A DNA stretch of 64,000 bases from an alpha proteobacterium L41A (GTDB taxonomy: Bacteria > Pseudomonadota > Alphaproteobacteria > Caulobacterales > Caulobacteraceae). A model generated the notes under the pieces. The model saw only the letters and a list, made by a program, of their open reading frames with translations. It was not told the DNA's origin and made no database searches. The stretch lies in contig AMYY01000017.1 of assembly GCA_000335735.1 (NCBI GenBank), positions 1-64,000 on the forward strand, written 5' to 3'. Positions 1-8,587 of the stretch are shown piece after piece. The position numbers and the translations under genes were made by a program. Every line of letters begins with the position of its first letter. Within the stretch, counting starts at the first letter, position 1.

Positions 1-192
1 GACACATATATATCTACCATGGGAGGGGTGTTGGGGGATCAAGACACACTCCCCGAATATGCGCCTGAAATACCCGGCGGCCTCGGCGTGGTGTCACGTG
101 ACATCACAGGACACCTGACGATCACCGAGACCCTGAGCCTGCACGATGGCGAGCCTGCCTTCTGGTGGACCTGGCGGGAGGCCTGCGCATGA
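1..192 (+). CDS. Small phage-element protein, 5' end possibly outside window
   Basis: This frame is open from base 1 to a TGA at 190-192. The first ATG inside the window is at 19, giving 57 residues, but it has no convincing ribosome-binding site, so the gene may begin upstream of the window. Its stop overlaps the ATG of the next gene (ATGA at 189-192), which is the coupling style used throughout this element and is the main reason to believe it. The C-terminus is Trp-rich (FWWTWREACA). The product is not recognised. Confidence 0.5.
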   Translation, partial: DTYISTMGGVLGDQDTLPEYAPEIPGGLGVVSRDITGHLTITETLSLHDGEPAFWWTWREACA

Positions 193-410
193 CCGGACCC
201 GAGTACGCCCAGCCCGACATGATCCGAGGAGCCGAGGCGATAGCCGAATACGTGTACGGCGACCCCGACCTGAAGCCTCGCATCTACGACCTCTACCGCA
301 GGGTTCGCTATCCGCACCGCTTCCCGATCTACAAGCTCGGCGGAGAACTGGTTGCCAGGCGGTCCGAGATTGATGCATGGTTCGCCCAGCAACGCGGCGA
401 AGCGGCGTAG
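189..410 (+). CDS. Small helix-turn-helix (AlpA/excisionase-like) DNA-binding protein
   Basis: A 73-residue protein. The ATG at 189 is chosen because it overlaps the preceding stop (ATGA) and has a GGGAGG-type site about 8 bases upstream; an in-frame upstream codon at 165 is less likely. The sequence has the winged-helix/MerR-like layout of small phage DNA-binding proteins: a helix around AEAIAEYVYG, a strand with FPIYKLGGELVARRSEIDAWF, and a basic Arg-Arg pair before the last helix. Proteins of this type act as excisionases, transcription regulators or terminase-like DNA binders. Its place just upstream of the structural cassette suggests a regulator of that cassette or a packaging factor. 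The exact role is inference. Confidence 0.7.
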   Translation: MTGPEYAQPDMIRGAEAIAEYVYGDPDLKPRIYDLYRRVRYPHRFPIYKLGGELVARRSEIDAWFAQQRGEAA

Positions 411-493
411 GGGGCTTCCAGACTTTCATCCGTCGCTTAGGGACCGGCGGGGGCCCACAAAACGAAAAGTCACCAGATTGGGAGATTTTCCCC

Positions 494-508
494 GCGCCAC
501 CGTGGCGC
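494..508. repeat. Perfect 7-bp palindrome upstream of portal gene
   Basis: GCGCCAC at 494-500 and GTGGCGC at 502-508 are exact reverse complements separated by one base. It lies in the 163-base gap between the DNA-binding protein and the portal gene, next to the phased repeats at 515-544. It could be an operator or part of a packaging site; the sequence does not decide. Confidence 0.4.
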
Positions 509-514
509 ACGTCC

Positions 515-544
515 TTGAGCAAGATTGAGCAATATCGAGCACTG
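515..544. repeat. Three tandem 10-bp near-repeats upstream of portal gene
   Basis: Three consecutive 10-base units read TTGAGCAAGA, TTGAGCAATA and TCGAGCACTG. The period equals about one helical turn, so a protein bound to each unit would sit on the same face of the DNA. Such arrays occur as operators, replication iterons or terminase recognition sites. The array lies between the small DNA-binding gene and the structural cassette. Confidence 0.5.
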
Positions 545-573
545 GCCTAACGCCGCGCTGCGAAACACCGATC

Positions 574-1836
574 ATGGCCCCGCTTTCACAAGGCGGGGCC
601 GATTTGTTCAAACAAGCTGCACGGATGCTCGGGATCGAGGCCAAGGCCTCGCCCTCCGTCGCGCCTGACGCCACCGACGCCAGCTCCACGGCTTGGCTCG
701 CTGAGATCTTCGGCACCCGTCGCAGCCATTCCGGCATCTCGGTCACGCCCGAAAACTATCACCGCTGCCCGACGGCCTATGCCAGTGTCGCGGTGATCGC
801 CCAGGCTGTGGCCCAACTGCCCCTGCACCTGTTCAAGCGCACAGCCGATGGCGGCAAGGAGCGGGCGACAGACCATCCCCTCTACGACCTGCTGACCGAT
901 CATCCGAACGAGTGGACGTCGAGCTACGACTTCCGCCTGTCGATGGAGTCGTCCGCGCTTCGATACGATCAGGGCGCCTTCGCCTTCATCAACCGCGTCG
1001 GCGGCCGGATCGAGGAGCTGGTCCAGATCCCGTCACCGCAATGCTCGGTCGAGCTGGACGCCGACACCCGCGAGCCGGTCTACAAGGTGACCACGAACGG
1101 CCGCACCCGCGTCTACGATCGCGGCGACATCCTGCACCTCCGCGCCATGGACGGCGTCGCGCCCCTGACCGCAGCGCGCGAGGCCGTGGCGGTCCTGATT
1201 GCCATGGAGCGCTATGCCGCCAAGCTGTTCGGTCGCGGCGCCCGCCCTTCCGGCGTGCTGACGCTGCCGAAAGGCATGAGCGTGGATGCTGTCAGGAAGG
1301 CCTCCACGTCATGGAATAAGGCCCACGGCGGCGAAGAGGGCGGCGGCGGGACGGCCGTTCTGGAGGACGGCATCACCTGGCAGCAGACGCAGTTCAGCAG
1401 CGTGGACAGCCAGTTTCTTGAGATCCGCGCCCAGCAGGTGATCGAAGTCCTGCGCCCGTTCCGCATCCCGCCGCCGATGGTCCAGGACTTCGGCCGCGCC
1501 ACCTGGAGCAACTCGGAGGAGTCGGGCCGCCAGTTCCTGTCTCTCGCCCTGCTGCCCCAGCTCCAGATGTGGCAGGGCGCCTTGCGCCGCCTGCTCCCTC
1601 CTGAAGAGCGCCAGTCCCACGTCTTCGAATTCATGATCGACGACCTGGCCCGCGCCAACCTCGCAGCCCGCATGGAGGCCTACGCCAAGGCCATCGGTTG
1701 CCGGGTTCTTCTGCCGAATGAAGCCCGAGCCATGGAGAACCGTGCGCCCTTGCCGGGCGGTGATGAGTTCCCGCCCGTCGCCGGCGCCGCGCCCGCCCTG
1801 CCCGCTCCTGACGCCACGACCGGAGACGAGGCATGA
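574..1836 (+). CDS. HK97-family phage portal protein
   Basis: Portal proteins form the dodecameric ring at one capsid vertex through which DNA is packaged by terminase and later ejected into the tail. The 420-residue length and N-terminal pattern (ENYHRCPTAYASVAVIAQAV followed by LPLHLFKR) match the HK97/lambda-type portal family. The C-terminus ends in a Pro/Ala-rich tail. The start is uncertain because a hairpin covers 576-600; ATG 625 is an alternative. The stop overlaps the protease start by 4 bases (ATGA), so the two are translationally coupled. Confidence 0.92.
   Translation: MAPLSQGGADLFKQAARMLGIEAKASPSVAPDATDASSTAWLAEIFGTRRSHSGISVTPENYHRCPTAYASVAVIAQAVAQLPLHLFKRTADGGKERATDHPLYDLLTDHPNEWTSSYDFRLSMESSALRYDQGAFAFINRVGGRIEELVQIPSPQCSVELDADTREPVYKVTTNGRTRVYDRGDILHLRAMDGVAPLTAAREAVAVLIAMERYAAKLFGRGARPSGVLTLPKGMSVDAVRKASTSWNKAHGGEEGGGGTAVLEDGITWQQTQFSSVDSQFLEIRAQQVIEVLRPFRIPPPMVQDFGRATWSNSEESGRQFLSLALLPQLQMWQGALRRLLPPEERQSHVFEFMIDDLARANLAARMEAYAKAIGCRVLLPNEARAMENRAPLPGGDEFPPVAGAAPALPAPDATTGDEA
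576..600 (+). terminator. Terminator-like hairpin at the 5' edge of the portal gene
   Basis: GGCCCCGC at 576-583 pairs perfectly with GCGGGGCC at 593-600 around a 9-base loop, followed by GATTTGTTC. The T-tract is short, so intrinsic termination would be weak. It overlaps the most upstream possible portal start (574). If the hairpin matters, the portal protein more likely starts at TTG 604 or ATG 625. Confidence 0.4.
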
Positions 1837-2357
1837 CCGACACCCTGATCCCATCTGAGTTCAAGACCATCAGCGATACCGGCGAGATCGAGGGCTATGC
1901 CTCGACCTTTGGCAATCGCGACCTGGTCGGCGACATCGTCCAGCCAGGCGCCTTCACCAAGTCGCTCGCCGGCCGCGCCGCAGCTGATGTCCTGATGCTG
2001 TGGGGGCACGACCACAAGCGTTTGATCGGCGTCTGGACCGAGATCGCCGAGGACACCGTCGGTCTGCGGGTGAAGGGCCGGATCCTGACCGAGACACGCG
2101 ATGGCGCCGAGGCCTTCGCTTTCGCTAAGGCCGGGGCCGCCAAGGGCCTCTCCATCGGCTACCGCACCATCCGATCCCGCCAAGACCGCGAGCGCAAAGC
2201 CCGTCTGCTGGACGAAGTCGATCTCGGCGAAATCAGCCTGCTCCCCTTGGGTGCCAACCCTCGCGCCCGCGTCGAGCGGGTGAAGTCTCATGACCCCGAC
2301 CGCGCGCGCCGGTTGGTGGCCCAGCTCAACGCGGCTGCTGCCGCCCTGCGCGCCTAG
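1833..2357 (+). CDS. HK97-family prohead protease
   Basis: A 174-residue serine protease that removes scaffold (delta-domain) segments from the capsid protein during prohead maturation. The herpesvirus-assemblin-like fold is marked by His59 in WGHD and Ser107 in KGLSIGY, with the conserved LGEISLLPLGANP strand following at about 131-143. The Arg/Ala-rich C-terminus is the usual propeptide tail. It lies between portal and capsid, the standard position. The start overlaps the portal stop (ATGA). Confidence 0.93.
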   Translation: MTDTLIPSEFKTISDTGEIEGYASTFGNRDLVGDIVQPGAFTKSLAGRAAADVLMLWGHDHKRLIGVWTEIAEDTVGLRVKGRILTETRDGAEAFAFAKAGAAKGLSIGYRTIRSRQDRERKARLLDEVDLGEISLLPLGANPRARVERVKSHDPDRARRLVAQLNAAAAALRA

Positions 2358-2365
2358 GAACCAAG

Positions 2366-3514
2366 ATGATTACCCAAATCCTCCCCCCTCTCGAAACCAA
2401 AGGTGCGCCGGAAGACGACACCGAGGTCAAGGACGCCCTGGACGCCCTGACCAAGGCCGTCGACGACAAGGTCAAGCAGGCGACGGACGACGCCCACAAG
2501 GCCACCCAGGACGAGATCAAGGCGCTGCGCACCGACATCGCAGCCCTGAAGCGCCCCGGCGGCGCGGACGACGACAAGCCCGAAAAGGTCGAGGTCAAAG
2601 CCTTCTGGGGCTTCGTGCGCGGCGGCACCGAGGCGTTGGAGCCGGAAGAGCGCAAAGCGCTGGTCGTGTCCGACGACACGCGCGGCGGCTTCCTGGCGCC
2701 TGAGCAGTTCGAAGCGCAGTTGCAGAAGGAGCTGGTCGAGATCAGCCCGATCCGTCAGGCCGCCCGCGTCACCCCGACCACGGCCGGCCGGGTCGTCTGG
2801 CCCAAGCGCACAGGCACGATCACAGCCAAGTGGGTCGGCGAGACCGAGGAGCGTTCGAAGACCGAACCGACCTACGGCCAGGCCGCGCTCGATGTCCATG
2901 AGATGGCCGCCTACATCGACGTCTCGAACTGGCTGCTGGAAGACAGCGCGATCGATCTGGCCTCTGAACTGGCCAGCGACTTCGCCGAGGAGTTCGGCCG
3001 CCTGGAGGGCCTGGCCTTCGTGAACGGCGACGGCATCAAGAAGCCCGTCGGCATCATGCAGGATCCGTCGGTCCCCGAGGTCCTGAACGGCAGCGCCACG
3101 GAACTGTCGACCGATGCCCTGATCCGCCTGATGTATGCGATGCCGGCCTATTACCGGAATCGCGGCTCCTGGCTGCTGAACGGCAACAGCATCGCCGGCA
3201 TCCGTCTGCTGAAGGACGAGAACGGCCGCTACCTCTGGCAGGACAGCCTGACCGAAGGCACCCCGAGCACGCTGCTGGGTCGCCCCGTCGTCGAGGCCGT
3301 CGATATGCCTGACGTCGCCGCCAACGCCTTCCCGGTCATCTACGGCGATTTCAACGCCGGCTTCCGCATCGCTGACCGGATCGGCCTGTCGGTCCTGCGC
3401 GACCCCTACACCCAGGCGACCGAGGGCCTTGTCCGCTTCCACGGTCGCCGTCGTGTCGGCGCTGGCGTCATCCGTCCCGACGCCTTCCGCAAACTCAAGA
3501 TGGCCACGAGCTGA
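2366..3514 (+). CDS. HK97-family major capsid protein
   Basis: A 382-residue shell protein. Residues about 15-65 form a charged coiled-coil delta domain that acts as a built-in scaffold and would be cut off by the adjacent protease. The mature region starts near residue 100 with the typical VSDDTRGGFLAPEQF segment, and the fold continues through the WVGETEERSKTEP spine/E-loop region to a C-terminal FHGRRRVGAGVIRPDAF strand. It starts 8 bases after the protease stop with an AGGA-type ribosome site. Confidence 0.95.
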   Translation: MITQILPPLETKGAPEDDTEVKDALDALTKAVDDKVKQATDDAHKATQDEIKALRTDIAALKRPGGADDDKPEKVEVKAFWGFVRGGTEALEPEERKALVVSDDTRGGFLAPEQFEAQLQKELVEISPIRQAARVTPTTAGRVVWPKRTGTITAKWVGETEERSKTEPTYGQAALDVHEMAAYIDVSNWLLEDSAIDLASELASDFAEEFGRLEGLAFVNGDGIKKPVGIMQDPSVPEVLNGSATELSTDALIRLMYAMPAYYRNRGSWLLNGNSIAGIRLLKDENGRYLWQDSLTEGTPSTLLGRPVVEAVDMPDVAANAFPVIYGDFNAGFRIADRIGLSVLRDPYTQATEGLVRFHGRRRVGAGVIRPDAFRKLKMATS

Positions 3515-3525
3515 GGAGCCCCACA

Positions 3526-3957
3526 ATGCGAGATCAACATCACACCCTGAAAACTGTCTCCGCGATTGCGCCGGCCCTCTACACCGCCGATGCCGCCGGC
3601 GCGGTGATCGACAGGCTGGGCTTCGGCTCCCTGTCCTTCGCCTTGCAGGTCGGTGTCGGCGGGATCACCTTCACCGGCACCAACAAGATCGAGGCGCTGC
3701 TGGAACACAGTGACGACGGCTCCACCTGGACCGATGTCCCTGGCGCCCAGATCGTCGGTCCCGCCGGCCTCGCTGATGACGGCATCGTCGCCGCCTTCAA
3801 GACCGCCCACGCCGCCCCGACGGTGACGCGGTTCGGCTACATCGGCGATGCCCGCTACGTGCGCCTCTCCGGCGATTTCAGCGGCACCCACGGCACGGGC
3901 ACCGCGCTCAGCGCCGTGGCGATCCTGGGCCGCCCCTCGCACGCGCCGGTGACCTGA
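3526..3957 (+). CDS. Phage structural protein, possible capsid decoration protein
   Basis: A 143-residue protein of mostly beta character. It contains ALLEHSDDGSTWTDVPGAQ, a motif seen in small beta-sandwich phage proteins placed directly after capsid genes. The Gly/Thr-rich C-terminal half (DFSGTHGTGTALSAVAILG) also looks like a surface beta-fold. It starts 11 bases after the capsid stop, with AGGAG upstream. A role as decoration or head-stabilising protein is inferred from position; sequence recognition alone is weak. Confidence 0.6.
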   Translation: MRDQHHTLKTVSAIAPALYTADAAGAVIDRLGFGSLSFALQVGVGGITFTGTNKIEALLEHSDDGSTWTDVPGAQIVGPAGLADDGIVAAFKTAHAAPTVTRFGYIGDARYVRLSGDFSGTHGTGTALSAVAILGRPSHAPVT

Positions 3958-4307
3958 TGCCGATGCGGGCGCTGAGCATCTGTGGCTGCGGCCGTGTGGT
4001 CCAGACGGGGCGATCCTGCCTCGCCTGCTCGACCGCGCGCGCCAAGGCCTATGACGCCCGGCGCCCGACCGCTCGCGAGCGCGGCTACGACAGCAAATGG
4101 GAGAAGGAAAGCAAAGCCTTCCTCGCCCTTCCTGAGAACCGACATTGCGCCTGCGGCTGCGGCCGCAAGGCAGACATGGTCGATCACATCAAACCCCATC
4201 GCGGGGACAAAGGCCTCTTCTGGCGCCGATCGAACTGGCAGCCGATGGCCTCGTCGCCCTGCCACTCTTCGATGAAGCAGAAGCAGGAGCGCGCCCATGG
4301 CTGGTAA
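3957..4307 (+). CDS. HNH endonuclease
   Basis: A 116-residue protein with two N-terminal zinc-knuckle-like cysteine pairs (CGCG, CLAC), a CACGCG pair near residue 65, and an HNH core with DHIKPHRGDKG followed by the Asn of NWQPM and the His of CHSSMKQKQE. HNH proteins of this type are common in head/packaging clusters of HK97-like phages and can cooperate with terminase in cos cleavage; some are homing nucleases. Here it sits between capsid and tape measure rather than next to terminase. It overlaps the previous stop and the next start. Confidence 0.85.
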   Translation: MPMRALSICGCGRVVQTGRSCLACSTARAKAYDARRPTARERGYDSKWEKESKAFLALPENRHCACGCGRKADMVDHIKPHRGDKGLFWRRSNWQPMASSPCHSSMKQKQERAHGW

Positions 4308-6759
4308 TGCCATCGTCGGCGCCCTGCGCGTCACCCTCGGTCTGGACTCGGCCGCCTTCGAAAACGGCATGGATGCCGCCCAGAAGAAGCTGAAGGCCGC
4401 CGGCTCCTCGATGCAGAGCGTCGGCACGCGCATGGCCGGCATCGGCGCCGGGATGTCCGCCGCGATCACCGCACCCTTCATCGCCTTGGGTGCGCACCTG
4501 TTGCAGGGCAGCCAGGACGCCGCGCACGCCGCTGGCCAGGTCAACGCGGCGCTGGAGAGCATGGGCGGGGCGTCGGGCAAGACGGCGGACGAACTGTCCA
4601 AGACCGCCGAAAGCCTGCGCAACCTCACCGGCATCGATGACGACGAGATCCTGACGAAGGTCACATCCAACCTTCTAACCTTCGGCAACGTCGCCGGCAC
4701 CGTATTCGACCGCGCCCAGGTGGCGGCTCTCGACTTGGCGACCCGCATGGGCGGCGACTTGCAGGCCGCGACCCTCACCATCGGTAAGGCGCTCAACGAT
4801 CCGGTGAAGGGCCTGACCGCCCTGGGCCGGGCCGGCATCCAGTTCACGGCTCAGCAGAAGGAACAGATCAAGCAGATGGTGGCGGTCGGTGATGCGGCCG
4901 GCGCTCAGTCCATCATGCTCGCTGAGCTGGAAAAGCAGTTCGGTGGCGCTGCGAAGGCGGCCGGTGATGCCGACGCCTGGAAGCCTCTGAAAACCGCCCT
5001 GATGGATTTGGAGGGCGCGTTCGAACCTATCGTCCGGGACGTCATCGCCCCGCTGATCGCCAAGGCCGGCGAGATCGTCCGCGCTTTCGCCAGCGTGTCG
5101 CCTGAGGTTCTGAAGTTCGTCGCCGTCGGAGCGGCCATTGCAGCGGCTATCGGCCCGGTCCTGATCGCCTTCGGTGGCCTGGTCGCCGCCGCCGGCGCCA
5201 TCGCCACAGCCTTCGCGGGTGGCGGTGTCCTGGCTGGCCTCCTGCCCTTCCTCGGTCCCATAGGCATCGCCGCCGCTGCGGTCGCCGCCGCCTTCATGCT
5301 CTGGGGCGACGACATCGTTCCGATGCTCCAGACCTTCGGGCGGCAGCTTGCGGACAGCATCGGGCCGAAGATCAAGCCGCTCTTCGATGCCTTGATGGGC
5401 GCTGTGAAAGCGGTCGGCGAGATCTTCGCGGCCATCTTCTCCATGGGCGGCACCGGATCGGCATCTGGCAATCTCAAGATCTTCGGGGAGATCGTCGCCC
5501 GCGTTCTTGGCGCCGCCGTCGAAATCATCACCGGCGCCGTCAACGTCATCACCAACGTGCTCAGAGCTTTGGCGGCCCTGCTGCGCGGCGATTTCTCGAC
5601 CATGTGGAATGCCTTGGGCTCGGCGGTCAGGGCTGTGGTCACAGGAGTCCTGAAGGCTTTCGAAGCGCTGTTCCCCGGTGTGATCGGCTACGTGCGGCAG
5701 TTGGTCGAGGGCGTCACGTCCTGGCTCCAGGGTCGTCTCGGGGCGGTCCTGGGCTGGGTGATCGGCAAGGTGAAGAGCGTTGGTGACGCCTTCTTCCAGC
5801 TCTACGACGCCGTCGTCGGTCACAGCTACGTGCCCGACATGGTGGAAGGCGTCGCTGCGTGGATGGCGAAGCTGGACGCCGGCATGGTTCAGCCAGCCCG
5901 CAACGCGACCGACGCGGCGAAGAGCGCGTTCCAAAAGCTTCGTGACGACGTCGCCGTCATCATGGAGGGCCTGCTCACCGACGCCGAGCGCAATGCCCGC
6001 GAGGTCGCAGACAAGATCGCCAAGATCCGCGCGCTGGCGGCCCAGGGCGGGCTGACCGCGAAGGAAGCGGCGACCGCTGAAGCCGGGGTTTGGGGAGAGA
6101 ACCTTCAGGCCCCCACCCCCGTGCAGATCAGTCCGGCGCCGCTCATTGATCCCGATGCCCTGCCCCAGCTGGAAAGCCTCGGCAACACGACGGCACAGAT
6201 CGGCGGACAGATGCAGGAGGCCATCGACGGCATTCGCGGCGCCACGCAGTCTCTGACCGACGGCCTGATCGATCTGGCCCTGACCGGCGAAGGCAGCCTC
6301 GGCGACCTGCTGAAATCCTTCGTGGCGACTGTGGCGAAGATCATTCTGGAAATGCTGGCCTTGAAGGCCGTCGAGATGGCCACGGGCATTCCGGTCTCAG
6401 CGATGGTCGGCGGCGGCGGCACGGGTGGCGGGGGCGGCTTCTTCAAGAACCTGCTCGGCTTCGCCCATGGCGGGTCGTTCGAAGTCGGCGGCTCGGGCTC
6501 GGTGGATTCCAAGCTGGTCGCCTTCCGCGCCACCCCAGGCGAGCGCGTGGACATCTCGACGCCGGGGCAACAGCGCCAGCAGGGCGGCTATCAGCTGACC
6601 GTCAATCCATCCCCTTATTTCGACGTGCAGGTCGAGAAGATCGCCGGCCCCATCGCGACAGAGGTCGCCATGGCCGGAGGCGTGGCGGCCACCCAGCACG
6701 TCTTCAAGACCCTTCGCCAAGAGCGCGAGCGGTCCCGATACACCAGGAGCGGGTACTGA
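4297..6759 (+). CDS. Phage tail tape measure protein
   Basis: An 820-residue protein that fixes tail length and is ejected with the DNA. The N-terminus has the tail-length domain (VTLGLDSAAFENGMDAAQKKL and a long helical segment). A hydrophobic membrane-interacting stretch lies at about residues 260-335. The C-terminus has the Gly-rich linker and the FAHGGSFEVGGSGSVDSKLV segment typical of lambda-group tape measures. At about 1.5 Å per residue it would predict a tail near 120 nm. The ATG at 4297 has AGGAG upstream. Its location before the connector and tube genes is unusual. Confidence 0.92.
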   Translation: MAGNAIVGALRVTLGLDSAAFENGMDAAQKKLKAAGSSMQSVGTRMAGIGAGMSAAITAPFIALGAHLLQGSQDAAHAAGQVNAALESMGGASGKTADELSKTAESLRNLTGIDDDEILTKVTSNLLTFGNVAGTVFDRAQVAALDLATRMGGDLQAATLTIGKALNDPVKGLTALGRAGIQFTAQQKEQIKQMVAVGDAAGAQSIMLAELEKQFGGAAKAAGDADAWKPLKTALMDLEGAFEPIVRDVIAPLIAKAGEIVRAFASVSPEVLKFVAVGAAIAAAIGPVLIAFGGLVAAAGAIATAFAGGGVLAGLLPFLGPIGIAAAAVAAAFMLWGDDIVPMLQTFGRQLADSIGPKIKPLFDALMGAVKAVGEIFAAIFSMGGTGSASGNLKIFGEIVARVLGAAVEIITGAVNVITNVLRALAALLRGDFSTMWNALGSAVRAVVTGVLKAFEALFPGVIGYVRQLVEGVTSWLQGRLGAVLGWVIGKVKSVGDAFFQLYDAVVGHSYVPDMVEGVAAWMAKLDAGMVQPARNATDAAKSAFQKLRDDVAVIMEGLLTDAERNAREVADKIAKIRALAAQGGLTAKEAATAEAGVWGENLQAPTPVQISPAPLIDPDALPQLESLGNTTAQIGGQMQEAIDGIRGATQSLTDGLIDLALTGEGSLGDLLKSFVATVAKIILEMLALKAVEMATGIPVSAMVGGGGTGGGGGFFKNLLGFAHGGSFEVGGSGSVDSKLVAFRATPGERVDISTPGQQRQQGGYQLTVNPSPYFDVQVEKIAGPIATEVAMAGGVAATQHVFKTLRQERERSRYTRSGY

Positions 6760-7025
6760 TGACCACGTCTGTCGTTGACGCAAAGGACCACCTCGGCATC
6801 CTGGACAGCAGCCAGGACACCCTGATCCAGCGCCTGCTCGAAAGCGCCATAGACGCCTGCAACCGCTACATCGGGTCGGAGAACCTGCCCGACGAGCTGC
6901 CGCCGATCTTCGACCAAGCCGTCCTGATGACGGTCGCGGCGCTGTATGAGGGTCGAGAGGGAGCCGCTGTCCCGGACGATGCCCGCGTCCTGCTCGCCGA
7001 CCTACGCCCATGGGTGTTCGGATGA
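6759..7025 (+). CDS. Head-tail connector protein (gp6-like)
   Basis: An 88-residue all-helical protein beginning with SVVDAKDHLGILDSSQDTLIQ and containing LLESAIDACNRYIG, the signature of the HK97 gp6/DNA-packaging adaptor family. It forms a ring beneath the portal and receives the tail-side stopper. Its ATG overlaps the tape measure stop (TGATG), so it is coupled to it. Confidence 0.88.
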   Translation: MTTSVVDAKDHLGILDSSQDTLIQRLLESAIDACNRYIGSENLPDELPPIFDQAVLMTVAALYEGREGAAVPDDARVLLADLRPWVFG

Positions 7026-7339
7026 AGCTGGGCTCCTTCGACACCTACATCGAGATCGTGCGGGACGGCGAGACCGGCCGGGACCAGTTCAATGCTCCGG
7101 TCCAGGGCGAAGCGCTGGTGACGACCGCCATGGCCCAGCGTGTTCAGCAGAGCGGCCGTGACTACCTTGCAGCGGACGGCGTGCAGACGTCTCGCAAGAT
7201 CGTCCTGCGCACCCATCGTCAGCCAGACATCAGGGCGACCGATCGCGTCCGGGTCGACGGCGGCGTCGTGATCATCCGCGAGGTTCGACCGCTGGGCCGC
7301 CGCTACATCGAAATCCACGCGGAAGGAGCGGCGCTGTGA
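7022..7339 (+). CDS. Phage head-tail adaptor/stopper (head closure protein)
   Basis: About 105 residues starting MKLGSFDTYIEIVRDGE. This is the beta-barrel head-closure family related to SPP1 gp16 and HK97 gp7. The ATG at 7022 is preferred over the in-frame ATG at 7010 because it forms an ATGA overlap with the previous stop. The ending RPLGRRYIEIHAEGAAL is typical of the family. It plugs the portal channel after packaging and docks the tail. Confidence 0.87.
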   Translation: MKLGSFDTYIEIVRDGETGRDQFNAPVQGEALVTTAMAQRVQQSGRDYLAADGVQTSRKIVLRTHRQPDIRATDRVRVDGGVVIIREVRPLGRRYIEIHAEGAAL

Positions 7340-7773
7340 AAGTCCGCGTCCAAGGCCTCCGCGAGCTCGACCAGGCCCTCGCAGGGCTGAAGCTTTCGAC
7401 CGCCCGAAATGTCGGCCGCCGCAGCCTCCGTGAGGCCCTGGAACCCATGGCTGAAGCGGCCCGCCAGAACGTCGCCCAAGATCGCACCGGAGAGCTTCGT
7501 GAGAGCATCGGCATCACGTCGGGGCGGCCGAAGGGCAAGGGCTATCGGCGGGTCAATCGCATCGAGGTCCACATGGGCCCCGGCCAGCAGCCGCAGGGCA
7601 TCCAGGAAGAGTTCGGTAACCGCAAACAGACGCCGCGCCCGTTCATGCGCCCCGCCTGGGATGCCGAGAAAGAGGCCGCGCTCGACGCTGTGAAAGCCAG
7701 CCTCGCCGCCGGCATCGACGTCGCCGCCAAACGAGCCGCTCGCAAAGCCCTCAAGACGAAAGGAGCCTCCTGA
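7336..7773 (+). CDS. HK97 gp10-family tail component
   Basis: A 145-residue protein starting with GTG in a GTGA overlap with the previous gene. KVRVQGLRELDQALAGLKL and the basic helix (RNVGRRSLREALEPMAEAAR) followed by RTGELRESIG mark the HK97 gp10 family of tail-completion/neck proteins. It has the conserved EFGNRKQTPRPFMRPAWD segment. It probably helps join the tail tube to the head. Confidence 0.9.
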   Translation: MKVRVQGLRELDQALAGLKLSTARNVGRRSLREALEPMAEAARQNVAQDRTGELRESIGITSGRPKGKGYRRVNRIEVHMGPGQQPQGIQEEFGNRKQTPRPFMRPAWDAEKEAALDAVKASLAAGIDVAAKRAARKALKTKGAS

Positions 7774-8174
7774 TGGAGGAAGCCATCACATCCCTGCTGC
7801 TCGGCAGTCCAGCGGTCGCGACGATCGCCGGCGACCGGGTGAACTGGTCGGCGAGACCAGACGACTTCGAACTGCCTGCCCTGACCCTTCATCGTGTCAG
7901 CGGCCGGCGAGACCGAACCTTGGAGGGCCGCACCGGCCTGGTTTCCAGCACAGTGCAGATCGACTGCTGGGGCCTCTCCTTCAAGGACGCCAAGCTTCTG
8001 AGCCGCGCCGTCGTGCCCGCCCTGCCTCACGGCCGGACGGTCGCGGCCGGCACCGTGCTCGAAGGCATCTTCATCGAATCCGAGAGCGACACCGTGGACC
8101 GCACTGATCCTCAGCAGCCGCTCTTCCACACCCGTATCGACATCTCTGTCTGGCACCAGGAGGCCAACACATGA
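7773..8174 (+). CDS. DUF3168-family tail terminator
   Basis: A 133-residue protein of the DUF3168 family, whose members resemble lambda gpU and cap the growing tail tube. Supporting segments are the start EEAITSLLLGSPAVATIAGDRVNW, the central VQIDCWGLSFKDAK and the end LFHTRIDISVWHQE. It follows gp10 with a TGATG overlap and precedes the tube gene, as in other siphovirus clusters. Confidence 0.88.
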   Translation: MEEAITSLLLGSPAVATIAGDRVNWSARPDDFELPALTLHRVSGRRDRTLEGRTGLVSSTVQIDCWGLSFKDAKLLSRAVVPALPHGRTVAAGTVLEGIFIESESDTVDRTDPQQPLFHTRIDISVWHQEANT

Positions 8175-8587
8175 CTGCCCTAGCATCCATCGGGAACGGT
8201 TCTCAGTTCCAAATCGAAAGCGCCACGCCCGGCACTTTCACGACCATCGCCGAAGTGTCGGAGATCACGCCTCCCAACGAGACCGTGAACGCCGTCACCT
8301 ACTCGACCCTCGATTCGCCCTACATGAAGGCGGTTGCGGGCATCATCGACCCAGGCGAGGCGTCCTTCGAGATGACCTTCCTGCCGGGCTCGGCGAGCGA
8401 GACGCTCATCGTCACGGCGCTCCACGCGCGCGAGGCCAAAAACTTCCGGATCGTCTTCCCGAACCTCGCCACCTGGACCTTCGAGGGCATCATCACCGGC
8501 TACGAGCCGGCCGCCCCGAACGATGACCGGATGACCGCCACCGTCACGATCAAGGTGTCCGGCGCCGTTCTGCGGGAGAACGACTGA
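8171..8587 (+). CDS. Major tail tube protein
   Basis: A 138-residue beta-rich protein. GNGSQFQIES, the segment EISEITPPNE-like (VSEITPPNETVNAVTYSTLD) and IDPGEASFEMTFLPGS are characteristic of the short lambda gpV/phage tail tube family, which stacks as hexameric rings to form the tail conduit. It overlaps the terminator gene by 4 bases and the next gene by 1 base, so expression is coupled. Confidence 0.9.
   Translation: MTALASIGNGSQFQIESATPGTFTTIAEVSEITPPNETVNAVTYSTLDSPYMKAVAGIIDPGEASFEMTFLPGSASETLIVTALHAREAKNFRIVFPNLATWTFEGIITGYEPAAPNDDRMTATVTIKVSGAVLREND

Noticed and set aside
2354-3526. A 390-codon minus-strand frame opposite the capsid gene
   Set aside because: The plus-strand capsid protein is clear; the antisense translation has no family features and is GC-driven.
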